From NCBI GenBank assembly GCA_030602715.1, contig JAUVZD010000004.1, forward strand, positions 1-64,000: a stretch of DNA of 64,000 nucleotides, written 5' to 3'. The notes beneath the pieces were generated by a model. It was not told the origin of the DNA, made no database searches, and saw only the letters and a program-made list of their open reading frames with translations. Position numbers and translations under genes: made by a program. This document shows, in pieces, positions 43,685 through 53,396 of this stretch (positions within the stretch are counted from its first letter, which is position 1; every line of letters begins with the position of its first letter). Source of the stretch: Candidatus Coatesiibacteriota bacterium. Lineage in GTDB: Bacteria; RBG-13-66-14; B26-G2; JAUVZD01.

Positions 43685-43713
43685 ATTATAACTATGAAAT
43701 TTATGGATGTCAA
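43685..43713 (-). promoter_or_regulatory. Consensus promoter for the 43.0 kb secreted protein
   Basis: On the minus strand TTGACA (43708-43713), 17 bases, TATAAT (43685-43690): perfect consensus at optimal spacing, leaving a leader of about 75 bases to ATG 43603. Confidence 0.85.
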
Positions 43714-43759
43714 CCCTAAAAAACAATCTTTTCTCAACCTAATCATTTAACCGTTGCAT

Positions 43760-44560
43760 TTACTTCTCCCCATAAGCCTCCCTTGCCTCCTTCAAGAAGC
43801 GCTCCGACCTAATATTTACCCCCAGATGATAGTTGGTATGGAAGCCAAGCAGGCGCCCCGCCTCCGACAACAACCCCCCGCCCGGAGTTTTCCCGCCAAA
43901 TGAGACTATATCCCCTTTGGACAATTGATTGAGTAAGGCTATCACCTCCCGCCGAACCCTGAGCGCCCTCTCCCCCAGCCTTTCGGTCATCCTCCCCTCT
44001 CGCCAGGGAGGAGGACACTCCTCGCAGATGAATCCCCCCTGGCTGGGGAAGAATATGTTCACCCTGGAGGTCAGTTTCTTGCCACAGGTGATACAGCCCT
44101 CCAGACGGGGGGCTATACCCAGAAGATGGAGCAGTTTCACCCGAAAGGCGAGCAGGACGAACCTCTCGTTGACCGCCCCCTCATCCAGCAATCTCAGAGA
44201 TTCCACCAACAGCTCATAGATTTGCGGGGAGGGGTCTTCGGGGGGAAGCAGACGCAGGACGTGCTCTACAATCACCAAACTGTGTGCCAGCCTTAGGGGG
44301 TTGGAGCGCAGTTGGTGAAAGGGGTTAAGCTCCGAGGATTTGGAGATGAGATGAAGGTCCCGGTCGGTATAGTAATATAACACCAACTCCACTTCGGTGA
44401 GCGGCTCCAGAAAGCGTGCCAGGCGGGAACTCTGCTGTCTTACCCCCTTGGCTACGCCTCTCAGCAGACCGAAATCCCGGGAAAGGAGGGTGATTATCCG
44501 GCTGGTCTCCCCGAAAGGGGTCTGCTTGAGAATGACAACATCTGTGGTCTCAATGCTCAA
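43760..44560 (-). CDS. recO: DNA repair protein RecO
   Basis: RecO helps RecR load RecA onto SSB-coated DNA and anneals strands. The 266 residues show the N-terminal OB-fold (IETTDVVILKQTPFGETSRIITLLSRDFGLLRGVAKGVR), a helical domain, and the zinc site CITCGKK...FICEECPPP (Cys pairs at about 156/159 and 179/182). The start at 44560 gives the usual length. It lies directly downstream of dnaE on the same strand, so two DNA maintenance genes are expressed together. Confidence 0.94.
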   Translation of the reverse strand: MSIETTDVVILKQTPFGETSRIITLLSRDFGLLRGVAKGVRQQSSRLARFLEPLTEVELVLYYYTDRDLHLISKSSELNPFHQLRSNPLRLAHSLVIVEHVLRLLPPEDPSPQIYELLVESLRLLDEGAVNERFVLLAFRVKLLHLLGIAPRLEGCITCGKKLTSRVNIFFPSQGGFICEECPPPWREGRMTERLGERALRVRREVIALLNQLSKGDIVSFGGKTPGGGLLSEAGRLLGFHTNYHLGVNIRSERFLKEAREAYGEK

Positions 44561-44588
44561 TCAACCCATCGCCCTTCTTCAGCCGTTC

Positions 44589-47500
44589 TCACTCAGTCGC
44601 TTCGGTCCACACCTCCGCCGATTCCTCATCACCCAAAAGGGTACCCAACTCACCGATGAGTTCCTTGCTGGGCAAAAGGCGCATGCGCATGGAAAGCCGG
44701 GCTATCGTCTCCTCCTCACCATCCACTGAGGGCAGATGGAGATAGACCAGACATCCCTCCATATTTACATGTTTGCCGATAAGTTCGTAAAGCTCGTTCA
44801 TCCGTGTGTCGTCAGCCATCATCTTGCGTGAAACCCGCATATGGATGCTCTTCGCCAAGCGAAGAGGTGCCTCTTCAATGGGATAGACCTTATTGGCTAG
44901 AATCTTCACCCCCTGCTCCTCAAGTTGCAGTTTGCCCAAAACCGCCACCACCGTGCCTTTGAAGAGGATGAATTCAGTCTTGGCGAAGGCATCGGCGAAG
45001 ACCACCACCTCCACCTGCCCGCTCTGGTCCTCCAGAGTGACGAAAGCCATATCCCGCTCCCGACGGTCCTGTATCTGCCGCATTGCCACTATCAGACCGG
45101 CTACTATCTGACTGCTTCCGTTGGGGCACCCCGCCAGCTCGGCGATGGACACCGGACCCAAACTCGCAAGCTCCCGCTCATAGTGGGCTAGAGGATGGCT
45201 GGAGAGATAGAAGCCCAGGAGCTCCTTTTCAAACCCCAGCATCTCCTCGTCGTTCCACTCCGCACAGTCATCAAGTATGTCCGGCAGATACTCCTCTTCC
45301 ATCCCGCCGAGGAGGGACAGTTGTGCGGAATTGCGCTGCCTGGCTACCTTGGCTCCCAGCTCCAGAGCCTTATCTGTTGCCTCAAAGAGACGCCGCCTGC
45401 CGAAGCCCAGGCTGTCAAAGGCGCCGGCTTTGATGAGTGATTCTATCACCCGCCGGTTGCACTGCCTGATATCCACCCGGGTGGTAAAATCCTGCAAGCT
45501 CTTGAAAGCTCCCCCCTCCTTCCGCTCAGCTACGGTGGACTCAATTGCCCCCACCCCCACATTCTTTATCGCCGCCAGACCGAAGCGGATGGCACCGTCC
45601 TCGGTGGAGAAGGGCGCCAAGCCGGCGTTGATGTCCGGCGCAAGAACGGTGATATCCATTCGCCGACACTCCTCCACATAGGCGGCGACCTTATCGCTGT
45701 TACCCGACTCCACAGTCAAAAGCGCAGCCATAAACTCCAGCGGGTAGTTGGCTTTTAGATAAGCGGTATGGTAAGCCAGAAGGGCATAACAGGTGGTATG
45801 GGGCTTGTTGAAGCCATACTGGGCGAAGGGGGCTATCTGGTCAAATATCTTTCCCGCCACCTCGGGGTTGATGCGGTTTTGCTTCGCCCCCTCAACGAAA
45901 GCGTGGCGCTGTTCATCTATCAACCGGGGGGAAGCGTCCTTCTTGGATATAGCCTTGCGCAGGATGTCAGCCTGAGCCATGGAGAAGCCGCCCAGCTGGC
46001 TCACTATCTGCATCACCTGTTCCTGATAGACGATAACCCCAAAGGTCTCCTCAAGAATGGGTTTCAGTTTAGGATGTAGATAGCTCACCTCCTCCTTGCC
46101 GTGCTTGCGCTTTATGAAAGCCTCGGTCATCCCCGAACCGAGCGGACCCGGTCGGAAGAGACCCACTATGGGGATAAGCTCACGGAAGTCTTCAGGAGTC
46201 ACCCGAATGCATAAGTCCTTCATCCCCGAGCTCTCCAACTGGAAGACCCCGTCGCAGTGACCCCTGCTGATAAGCTCGTATGTCGGCTCGTCGGAGAGCG
46301 CCACCGTAGCCATATCCAGTTTCACACCGTGGTTCTCCTCTATCAGCTTGACCGCCCGCTCAATGAGCGATAGGGTGGTCAAACCGAGGATATCCATCTT
46401 GAGCAGACCGAACTCCTCCACTATATCCTTGTCGTATTGGGTTGCCACCTCATCCTTGCTCGTCTTCATCAGGGGGACATAGTCATAGAGGCGACCGGGG
46501 GCGATGACCACTCCCGCAGCGTGCACCGAGGCGTGGCGGGTCAACCCCTCCAACCTGCGAGCCAAATCCAGAAGCCGGCGCACCTGCTTATCCTCGGCAT
46601 ACATTTCCTTCATCTCCGGGATATTTTCTATAGCCTCATCAAGGGCAACCGGGGGATAGACAGGTATAAGTTTGGCAAGGCGGTCAACGGTATTGTAGGG
46701 CATTCCCAGAACCCGCCCCACATCACGCACCACCGCCCGGGCTTTGAGCACCGAGAAGGTGGCTATCTGGGAGACGGACTCCTCCCCGTAGCGGTTGGTT
46801 ATATACCTGATAATCTCCCCCCTGCCGGTATCGGCAAAATCTATATCGTAGTCCGGCAGACCCATCCGCTCCGGGTTGAGGAAGCGCTCAAAGATCAAAC
46901 CGTATTCCAGGGGGTCTATGTCGGTGATATACAGGCAGTAGCCCACCAGGCTGGATGCGGCGGAGCCCCGCCCGGGACCCACAGGAATGCTCTGAGTGCG
47001 GGCGAAGGCGACGATATCGGCGACGATGAGAAAGTAACCCACGAAGCCCAACTGCTCTATTACCCCAAGCTCATAATCCAGACGTTCCTTAATCTGTGTG
47101 CTCAACTCGCCGAATCGCCCTCGGGCGCCCTCATAGACCTGCTCGCGAAGATACTGCTGTGGGGTGTAACCCTCGGGGACCGGGCAGGTGGGAAGATAAT
47201 ATCTATCCTGCGGGAACTGCAAATCGCAGGACTGTGCCACCTTGAGGGTATTCGTTACCGCTTCGGGGAGGTCTTTGAAAATCTCCCGCATCTGTGAGCC
47301 GGTTTTGAAGAACAACTGGTCGGTCTTGAAGCGCAGACGGTTGGGGTCGTTGACATCGTGGTTGGTCTGGATGCACAGGAGGATGTCGTGAGCCTCATAG
47401 TCGTCCTTCTCCAGATAGTGGACATCGTTGGTGGCGACCAGGGGAAGGCCCAGCTCCTGACCCAGCTGAAACAGACCACGATTGACTTTGCGCTGTTCGG

Positions 47501-48056
47501 GGATGCCGTGCTCCTGCACCTCCAGAAATACATTATCAGAACCGAAAATATCCACATAGCGCTCAAGCACCGCCTTTGCGCCCTCATCATCACCGGCAAG
47601 AAGCGCCCGGGGAATCTCGCCTTTGGTGCAGGCGGTAAGACAGATCAACCCCTCGCTGTATCTGGAGAGAATCTCATAATCTACACGGGGTCTGTAATAA
47701 AAACCCTCCAGAAAAGCCAGGGAGGAGAGACGAACCAGGTTCTTGTAACCGGTGTAATCCTTTACCAGCAGAATGATGTGGTTTGCCCCCTTGGCGGACT
47801 GCTTGGCACTGCGGTCGGTGCGGGAGCCCCTGGTGATGTATGCCTCCATGCCCAGGAGGGGCTTAATGCCTGCGCTCACCGCCAGGCGATAAAACTTCGC
47901 CGCCCCATAGAGGTTCCCGTGGTCGGTAAGGGCAAGGGCGGGCATACCCAGCTGAAGGGCTTTTTCCACCGCCTCCTCCAGTCGGCACATGCCGTCCAGC
48001 AGGCTGTAGTCGGAGTGAAGGTGAAGATGAACGAAATCGGAGTCGGTCATATCCAT
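44589..48056 (-). CDS. dnaE: DNA polymerase III alpha subunit
   Basis: The replicative polymerase catalytic subunit, about 1155 residues, normal for DnaE1. The N-terminal PHP domain has FVHLHLHSDYSLLDG. The polymerase core contains PDYDIDFAD (catalytic Asp pair) and the conserved YGFNKPHTTCYALLAYHTAYLKANYP. The C-terminal OB-fold starts near IVAGLIVAMRQIQDR, and the tail carries tau-binding helices. The PHP motifs look intact, so it may have proofreading activity. Start choice among ATG 48056, TTG 48059 and ATG 48050 is uncertain because no strong ribosome site is seen. It has a good promoter of its own. Confidence 0.96.
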   Translation of the reverse strand: MDMTDSDFVHLHLHSDYSLLDGMCRLEEAVEKALQLGMPALALTDHGNLYGAAKFYRLAVSAGIKPLLGMEAYITRGSRTDRSAKQSAKGANHIILLVKDYTGYKNLVRLSSLAFLEGFYYRPRVDYEILSRYSEGLICLTACTKGEIPRALLAGDDEGAKAVLERYVDIFGSDNVFLEVQEHGIPEQRKVNRGLFQLGQELGLPLVATNDVHYLEKDDYEAHDILLCIQTNHDVNDPNRLRFKTDQLFFKTGSQMREIFKDLPEAVTNTLKVAQSCDLQFPQDRYYLPTCPVPEGYTPQQYLREQVYEGARGRFGELSTQIKERLDYELGVIEQLGFVGYFLIVADIVAFARTQSIPVGPGRGSAASSLVGYCLYITDIDPLEYGLIFERFLNPERMGLPDYDIDFADTGRGEIIRYITNRYGEESVSQIATFSVLKARAVVRDVGRVLGMPYNTVDRLAKLIPVYPPVALDEAIENIPEMKEMYAEDKQVRRLLDLARRLEGLTRHASVHAAGVVIAPGRLYDYVPLMKTSKDEVATQYDKDIVEEFGLLKMDILGLTTLSLIERAVKLIEENHGVKLDMATVALSDEPTYELISRGHCDGVFQLESSGMKDLCIRVTPEDFRELIPIVGLFRPGPLGSGMTEAFIKRKHGKEEVSYLHPKLKPILEETFGVIVYQEQVMQIVSQLGGFSMAQADILRKAISKKDASPRLIDEQRHAFVEGAKQNRINPEVAGKIFDQIAPFAQYGFNKPHTTCYALLAYHTAYLKANYPLEFMAALLTVESGNSDKVAAYVEECRRMDITVLAPDINAGLAPFSTEDGAIRFGLAAIKNVGVGAIESTVAERKEGGAFKSLQDFTTRVDIRQCNRRVIESLIKAGAFDSLGFGRRRLFEATDKALELGAKVARQRNSAQLSLLGGMEEEYLPDILDDCAEWNDEEMLGFEKELLGFYLSSHPLAHYERELASLGPVSIAELAGCPNGSSQIVAGLIVAMRQIQDRRERDMAFVTLEDQSGQVEVVVFADAFAKTEFILFKGTVVAVLGKLQLEEQGVKILANKVYPIEEAPLRLAKSIHMRVSRKMMADDTRMNELYELIGKHVNMEGCLVYLHLPSVDGEEETIARLSMRMRLLPSKELIGELGTLLGDEESAEVWTEATE

Positions 48057-48091
48057 CAATTGAAGCTGTTCAATGTTCAGGTTCCGCCCAC

Positions 48092-48120
48092 AGAATAGCA
48101 GAGGCGATGGGGGAAGTCAA
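48092..48120 (-). promoter_or_regulatory. Promoter for dnaE
   Basis: On the minus strand TTGACT (48115-48120), 17-base spacer ending TGC, TATTCT (48092-48097). It is one base off consensus in the -35 box and lies about 36 bases from the dnaE start. Confidence 0.7.
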
Positions 48121-48185
48121 GGAATACGATGTGCCTGCAACTAAAATTTGAAAAATATCGCCTCATGTTCCCCCACATAAAAATC

Positions 48186-48214
48186 TTGACCCTCCTCCGA
48201 GATTATGATAGATT
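48186..48214 (+). promoter_or_regulatory. Promoter for the nuoA gene cluster
   Basis: TTGACC (48186-48191), 17-base spacer, TAGATT (48209-48214), about 40 bases before nuoA, pointing away from dnaE. Confidence 0.55.
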
Positions 48215-48252
48215 TCCAAGAACGACCTTTCCATTGTTAGTTCGGGGGAATT

Positions 48253-48609
48253 ATGTTCAGCGATTACGCCGTCGTGGGAATCACCATCATCGTATCCCTG
48301 GGCTTCGTTGCCGTGGCTATCGTCTCCGCCTGGCTCGTCCGCCCCAAGCGCCCCAGCAAGTTGAAACAATCCACCTACGAGTGCGGGGAGAAGCCGGTGG
48401 GTAGCGGGTGGGTGCAGTATAATGTCCGCTTCTACCTCTTTGCCCTGGCGTTCGTGGTCTTTGATGTGGAGATTATCTTCCTCTTCGCCTGGGCGGTGGT
48501 CTTTAAAGACCTGGGCATCTTCGGTCTAATTGAGATGGCTGTCTTCATCTTCATCCTCCTCTTCGGGCTCATCTGGGCTTGGCGGAAGGGGGCGCTGAAA
48601 TGGGTGTAG
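48253..48609 (+). CDS. nuoA: NADH-quinone oxidoreductase subunit A
   Basis: Membrane subunit of complex I. The 118 residues have three hydrophobic helices and the NuoA core [45 protein letters not shown], including the conserved ExxFxxxG-like Cys-Gly and the acidic FDVE helix. It leads the plus-strand complex I cluster from its own promoter, and overlaps nuoB by ten bases. It contacts NuoB/C/D/H near the quinone site in the assembled enzyme. Confidence 0.95.
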   Translation: MFSDYAVVGITIIVSLGFVAVAIVSAWLVRPKRPSKLKQSTYECGEKPVGSGWVQYNVRFYLFALAFVVFDVEIIFLFAWAVVFKDLGIFGLIEMAVFIFILLFGLIWAWRKGALKWV

Positions 48610-49163
48610 CCGCAAAGGGCGCAGAGATAGCGGAGCGCTTCCCCGGCGGAAAGATCGCCGTCGGGACTGTGGATAGAATCCTCAACTGGTCACGGGCTTC
48701 CAGCCTGTGGTATTTCCTCTTCGGACTCGCCTGCTGTGCGGTGGAACTTATGTGCACCGGCGCCTCCCGCTACGACTTTGACCGCCTGGGGATGATCTTC
48801 CGTGCCAGCCCCCGCCAGGTGGATCTGATGATAGTCGCCGGCACGGTAACCTACAAGATGGCGGAGCGCATCAAAGTGCTCTACGAGCAGATGGCTGAGC
48901 CCCGCTATGTCATCGCCATGGGCTCCTGCGCCATATCCGGCGGGGGCTTCGCCTACGACAACTACAGCGTGCTCAGAGGGGTGGATAAGATAATCCCCGT
49001 GGATGTCTATATCCCCGGCTGTCCGCCCCGCCCGGAGTCGCTGATGCACGGCTGTCTGATGGTGCACAAGCTCATCCGCACCGAAAAGATAAAGGAATGG
49101 TCGGCGGGGAAGATGAGCGAGGTGGACCTGGGCGAGAAGCCCTACCCCGCGCATATGAAATGA
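48600..49163 (+). CDS. nuoB: NADH-quinone oxidoreductase subunit B
   Basis: Peripheral-arm subunit carrying the terminal 4Fe-4S cluster N2. The 187 residues have the ligand set: the CC pair in [19 protein letters not shown], and the late [14 protein letters not shown] 48600 (GGAAGGGGG upstream) was chosen over a TTG at 48579. It overlaps the nuoA end. The next gene is not nuoC but a radical SAM gene. Confidence 0.96.
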   Translation: MGVAAKGAEIAERFPGGKIAVGTVDRILNWSRASSLWYFLFGLACCAVELMCTGASRYDFDRLGMIFRASPRQVDLMIVAGTVTYKMAERIKVLYEQMAEPRYVIAMGSCAISGGGFAYDNYSVLRGVDKIIPVDVYIPGCPPRPESLMHGCLMVHKLIRTEKIKEWSAGKMSEVDLGEKPYPAHMK

Positions 49164-49284
49164 GGAAAAAACTGTCGCCTGAAATTAATTAACCCAAAAG
49201 GACATTATCGCCAGAGGACGATTATTTTACCGGCATTATCTTACTAAAACACCTTTACTCAAATTGATTCTGGAGGATGAGACC

Positions 49285-50757
49285 ATGTTTATCTCCCTGG
49301 TGGAACCGAAACCACCCTCTTCAAATTATTTCAAATACTTCAAGTTCCCCCGTCTGGGCTTGCCCCTTCTGGGAACCATACTCTCCCAACACGGTCATCA
49401 GGTCACTATCTACAGCCATATCGTTGAGAAAATATCCCCCCGGGACTATATAAATATATTCAACTCTCAGTTGGTGGGCATATCCCTGACCACCTCCACC
49501 GCCAACGCCGGCTATCGCCTGGCTTCCGCCATGCGTGTGGCAAAGGTGCCGGTGGTCTTCGGCGGCACCCACCCCACCTTCTTCCCCGAGGAGGCGCTCA
49601 ACTACGGCGACTACGTTCTGCGAGGAGAGGCGGAGCGGAGTATCCTCCAGCTGATAAAAGCCCTAGAGGGAGAACTCCCTCTGGATGCGGTGGAGGGACT
49701 GAGCTTCAAGCGAGAGGGAGAGGTCATCCACAATCCCATGGGCGAAAGGCCCAAGAACCTGGACGAACTGCCCATTCCCGACTTCAGCCTGATGCGCGGT
49801 CAGCACCGCATGCACATCATCCCCATGGCTACCTCTCGCGGCTGCCCCTATCACTGCAACTTCTGCTCGGTCACCGATATGTTCGGTCACCGCTATCGTT
49901 TTCAATCCGTGGAGAGGATACTTGAGGAGCTCAAACTATACCGCGGGCGGGGGGTCTTCTTCTACGACGACAACTTCACCGCCAATGTGGCTCACACCAA
50001 GGAACTGCTGAACGAGATTTCCAGGCAAAACATGCAGATAACCTGGTCGGCGCAGGTTCGTGCCGATGTAGCCAGGGACAGAGAGCTGTTGGATTTGATG
50101 AAGCACTCCGGCTGTCTTGCTCTGTTCATAGGATTTGAGTCGGTAAATCCCGAGACCCTGCAAGAATATAACAAGGCTCAGGAGCTTGCGGACATCGCCC
50201 TCTGCATCACGGAGCTAAATCGCCGAAAGATTCGCATCCACGGCATGTTCGTCCTGGGCTCCGATGCCGACGACCTGAACACTATCCGGCAGACCGTGGA
50301 ATTCGCCAAGCAAACCGACATCGGCACCATCCAGTTCTCAGCCCTCACCCCCCTGCCGGGCACCAAATTCTACCACCAGCTGGAGGAGGAGAACCGAATA
50401 TTCACCAAGGATTGGGACCTCTACGACGGTCAACATGTGGTCTTTGAGCCCAAAAAGATGAGCCCCATAGAGCTACAGCAGGGGATACTTCAAGCTACGG
50501 CTAATTTCTATTCCTACTGGCGCATCTTCGTCGCCCTGCGCAAACGCAAACTGGCTACCGCCGTCTTCCGATACTGGGGTCACCTCATCATCAAAAAATG
50601 GACCCGCCAGAGGAAGGAATTCCTGGGAATGCTGACCAAGAGAAGCGCCCAGCTCAAGGATTGGTCCAAATTGAAGAGACCGCGCAAACATAAAACATCG
50701 CGCCCCCCGCGCACCCTCTGGAAGTTTTTGCAACGGCTGGGCACCGCCTTCAAGTAA
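49285..50757 (+). CDS. B12-binding-type radical SAM protein
   Basis: A 490-residue iron-sulfur enzyme. ATG 49285 is nine bases after GGAGG. The N-terminal Rossmann-like B12-binding domain (1-140: LGLPLLGTILSQHGHQVTIY, VGISLTTSTANAGYRLA, VPVVFGGTHPTFFPEEAL) lacks an obvious DxHxxG motif. The radical SAM domain has CPYHCNFC (CxxxCxxC) at about 190-197, GGTHPT-type loops upstream and FIGFESVNPETL downstream. The C-terminus is basic. Family members act on lipids, tetrapyrroles or nucleotides. It sits between nuoB and nuoC, so it is co-transcribed with complex I, but no direct link is known. Confidence 0.85.
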   Translation: MFISLVEPKPPSSNYFKYFKFPRLGLPLLGTILSQHGHQVTIYSHIVEKISPRDYINIFNSQLVGISLTTSTANAGYRLASAMRVAKVPVVFGGTHPTFFPEEALNYGDYVLRGEAERSILQLIKALEGELPLDAVEGLSFKREGEVIHNPMGERPKNLDELPIPDFSLMRGQHRMHIIPMATSRGCPYHCNFCSVTDMFGHRYRFQSVERILEELKLYRGRGVFFYDDNFTANVAHTKELLNEISRQNMQITWSAQVRADVARDRELLDLMKHSGCLALFIGFESVNPETLQEYNKAQELADIALCITELNRRKIRIHGMFVLGSDADDLNTIRQTVEFAKQTDIGTIQFSALTPLPGTKFYHQLEEENRIFTKDWDLYDGQHVVFEPKKMSPIELQQGILQATANFYSYWRIFVALRKRKLATAVFRYWGHLIIKKWTRQRKEFLGMLTKRSAQLKDWSKLKRPRKHKTSRPPRTLWKFLQRLGTAFK

Positions 50758-50781
50758 TGTAAGTTAAGCAAGAATTCTCAT

Positions 50782-51348
50782 ATGTTCGGGAGACTTCTGG
50801 GTATGGAAGCAAGCAAGCTGATAGGGAAAGCACAGGAACTGCTAAAGGACAAGGTCCTGGAATCAAGCGCCGAGGGCGATATCCCTTATATTAGGGTGGA
50901 GGCGAAGAGGATTAAAAGCGTCCTCTCCGCCCTCAAGGAAGATAAAGAACTGGACCTCAACTGGCTGGAGTTCCTCACCTTCAGCGACTACCCCCAGGAG
51001 AATAAGCTGGAGGGGCTCTATCTTCTCTACTCCCTCAAGAAGCGTCACAAGCTGGGGGTGAAGATAGATGTTGAGCGGGATAAGTCGGAGGTTTCCTCCA
51101 TCGCCGAGCTATGGGAGGGGGCGGCCTGGCACGAGAACGAGGCATACGACCTCTTCGGGATAACCTTCAAGGGTCACCCCGACCCCCGGCGCATCTTAAC
51201 CGCCGAGGGCTTTGAGGGCTATCCCCTGCGCAAGGACTTCACCCACCCGGATATGCTCTCCCCCGCCTGTGGCGGGGAGGAGGAATACAAGAGGGGGAAG
51301 CCCACACCTAAGGCGGACAGTGCCATGAGGAGGAAGAAGACAAATTAG
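50782..51348 (+). CDS. nuoC: NADH-quinone oxidoreductase subunit C
   Basis: Peripheral-arm subunit of complex I. The 188 residues contain the NuoC signature [46 protein letters not shown]. The C-terminal tail after KDFTHP is Lys/Arg rich. The listed ATG has no clear ribosome site; ATG 50803, with GGGAG ten bases upstream, may be used instead, which would remove seven residues. It is followed by a non-Nuo gene before nuoD. Confidence 0.94.
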   Translation: MFGRLLGMEASKLIGKAQELLKDKVLESSAEGDIPYIRVEAKRIKSVLSALKEDKELDLNWLEFLTFSDYPQENKLEGLYLLYSLKKRHKLGVKIDVERDKSEVSSIAELWEGAAWHENEAYDLFGITFKGHPDPRRILTAEGFEGYPLRKDFTHPDMLSPACGGEEEYKRGKPTPKADSAMRRKKTN

Positions 51349-51423
51349 AAGGGCTTTATAACCCGTTATTAACTGTGCGATAGCAACAAACATAGATGTA
51401 ACAAGTAACAGGAGGTGACTACA

Positions 51424-52134
51424 ATGAAGAAGTGCATTTCCATAACCATTGCCCTGACCATACTATTTTCATTCACCTTTGGGAGGAGTTGGGCGAATAT
51501 GGAAATTGTTCCCTACTATCCGTCGGAAGGCCGTCCTTGGGAAGAAATGTCCAAATATGTGATTCCCATCGCCGTCATCGGTGCAGGTGTGGCTTTGGGG
51601 GTTGGCTTGTATTATCACTTCACCAAACCGAGCCCGGTTGAATTCCAGCGAGAGAATGTGAGCATAAACTTATTTCAGGACTACGTCCAGGTGGAGGGAA
51701 CTTACACCCTAGCCAACCCCAGCTTTGAAACGGAGAAGATAAAGGTTAAATTCCCGATGGTTATTGACCACCAAATTGGAGAGCCGTATTCTATATCCCT
51801 CCTGGATGATACGGGAGATGAGATACCCTACCGGGAGATTGACGAGGGCATTCAATTTGAGTATGAAATGCCCCCGGGAGAACACCAAGATATACACATC
51901 ACCTACAAACAGCCCTACTACTCCAACGAATACACCTACATCTTGACCTCTACTCAGAGCTGGGGTAAGCCGTTAGAAGTAGCTCGTTTCACCGTAAATA
52001 CCGCCGGCTCTTTGGGCGAGCTAAACTCAAATTATCCCTTCACCAAGGTCTCGGAGAACGAGCTATTCTCGCAGTATTTCTACCAGACGCAGGATTTCTA
52101 CCCGGACCGGGAGCTGGAGCTTAGCTGGGAGTGA
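51424..52134 (+). CDS. Exported membrane-anchored beta-rich protein between nuoC and nuoD
   Basis: A 236-residue protein. ATG 51424 lies eight bases after GGAGGTGA. Residues 1-25 are a signal segment (ISITIALTILFSFTFG), followed by a second hydrophobic helix (YVIPIAVIGAGVALGVGLYYHF) and a beta-rich extracytoplasmic domain (VQVEGTYTLANPSFETEKIKVKFPMVIDHQIG; FEYEMPPGEHQDIHITYKQPYY). The tail is DFYPDRELELSWE. After its TGA the same frame continues for another 20 codons to a TAA at 52197. No family is recognised; adjacency to nuo genes is the only context. Confidence 0.6.
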   Translation: MKKCISITIALTILFSFTFGRSWANMEIVPYYPSEGRPWEEMSKYVIPIAVIGAGVALGVGLYYHFTKPSPVEFQRENVSINLFQDYVQVEGTYTLANPSFETEKIKVKFPMVIDHQIGEPYSISLLDDTGDEIPYREIDEGIQFEYEMPPGEHQDIHITYKQPYYSNEYTYILTSTQSWGKPLEVARFTVNTAGSLGELNSNYPFTKVSENELFSQYFYQTQDFYPDRELELSWE

Positions 52135-52227
52135 GCAGTTAAAGTCTTCGCCAATATAATCGCCGAAGTCAAAAAGTTTGAAGAGGAAACTAAATAATCA
52201 TCCTTTTCCACCCCACCAAGGAAACAG

Positions 52228-53391
52228 ATGCCCCCGGATGAAACCAAAGCCACTGTAGAACAAGAGACCGACGACGCACCCGAACTGCACACCGAGGAGT
52301 TTATGGTCAACATGGGTCCCCAGCACCCCTCCACCCATGGGGTTCTGCGCCTGCAGTTGACCATGGACGGCGAGGTCATCGTATCCGCCATCCCCCACAT
52401 CGGCTACCTGCATCGGGGTATGGAGAAGATGGCTGAGTTTCGCACCTATCCCCAGTATCTGCCCATGATAGACCGGGTGGAGTATGTCTCGGTAATCATC
52501 AATGAGCTCTCCTTCTGCATGGCTGTGGAGAAACTCCTGGGAGTGGAGATACCCATCCGGGCACAGTATCTGCGCACCCTGGGCTGTGAATTGCAGCGCA
52601 TCGCCAGCCACCTGGTCTGGCTGGGGGTAAACTCCCTGGACCTGGGCGCCCTGACCCCCTTCCTCTATTGCTTCCGGGAGCGGGAGCTGGTGATGGACCT
52701 CCTGGAGGCGCTCAGCGGACAGCGCATGACCTGCAACTACCTGCGCATCGGCGGGGTGGTGGCTGACCTGCCCGAGGGTTTTATGGAGAAAGCACGCGAA
52801 TTCTGCAAGATATTCCCCAAAAGAGTGGAGGAATACGAGCGCATTCTCACCTACAACGAGATATTCATGGGCAGAATGGTGGATGTGGGCGTCCTGCCTT
52901 TGGAAACTGCAATAGCCTGCGGCGTCTCCGGTCCCAATCTGCGCGCCTGCGGTCTCGCCTACGACATCCGCAAGGTGGAGCCCTACGCGGTTTACCACCG
53001 GCTCAAGTTTGACATCCCCACCGGCAAGCAGGGCGACTCCTGGGACCGCTTCGTGGTGCGGGTGGAGGAGTTTCGCCAGTCGCTTCGCATCATAACCCAG
53101 TGCCTGGACTGGCTGGAGAAGAACCCCGACGGTGCGGTCATCTCCGACGAGGTGAAGCTGGTGGTCAAAACCTCGCCAGGGGAGGCTTACGGCAGGGTGG
53201 AGTCCTCCCGGGGCGTTTACGGCACCTACATCAGAAGCGACGGCTCCACCAAGCCCTATCGGATGAAACTGCGCTCCCCCAGCTTCTCCAACCTCTCCGC
53301 ATTCCCCAAGATGGTAGAGGGGATGTTCATCGCCGACCTGGTCGCAACCTTCTGCAGTCTGGACATCATCCTGCCCGACTGCGACCGATGA
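52228..53391 (+). CDS. nuoD: NADH-quinone oxidoreductase subunit D
   Basis: Quinone-site subunit of complex I, related to [NiFe] hydrogenase large subunits. The 387 residues contain GPQHPSTHGVLRLQLTMDGE, IGYLHRGMEKMAE, and RTLGCELQRIASHLVWLGV, and end LATFCSLDIILPDCDR as in typical NuoD. A hydrophilic N-terminal extension (about 1-25) is acidic. ATG 52228 follows AAGGAAACAG. The Tyr and His residues near the quinone head are present in the HIGYLHRG block. It precedes a long hairpin and the TPR genes. Confidence 0.97.
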   Translation: MPPDETKATVEQETDDAPELHTEEFMVNMGPQHPSTHGVLRLQLTMDGEVIVSAIPHIGYLHRGMEKMAEFRTYPQYLPMIDRVEYVSVIINELSFCMAVEKLLGVEIPIRAQYLRTLGCELQRIASHLVWLGVNSLDLGALTPFLYCFRERELVMDLLEALSGQRMTCNYLRIGGVVADLPEGFMEKAREFCKIFPKRVEEYERILTYNEIFMGRMVDVGVLPLETAIACGVSGPNLRACGLAYDIRKVEPYAVYHRLKFDIPTGKQGDSWDRFVVRVEEFRQSLRIITQCLDWLEKNPDGAVISDEVKLVVKTSPGEAYGRVESSRGVYGTYIRSDGSTKPYRMKLRSPSFSNLSAFPKMVEGMFIADLVATFCSLDIILPDCDR

Positions 53392-53396
53392 GCATA

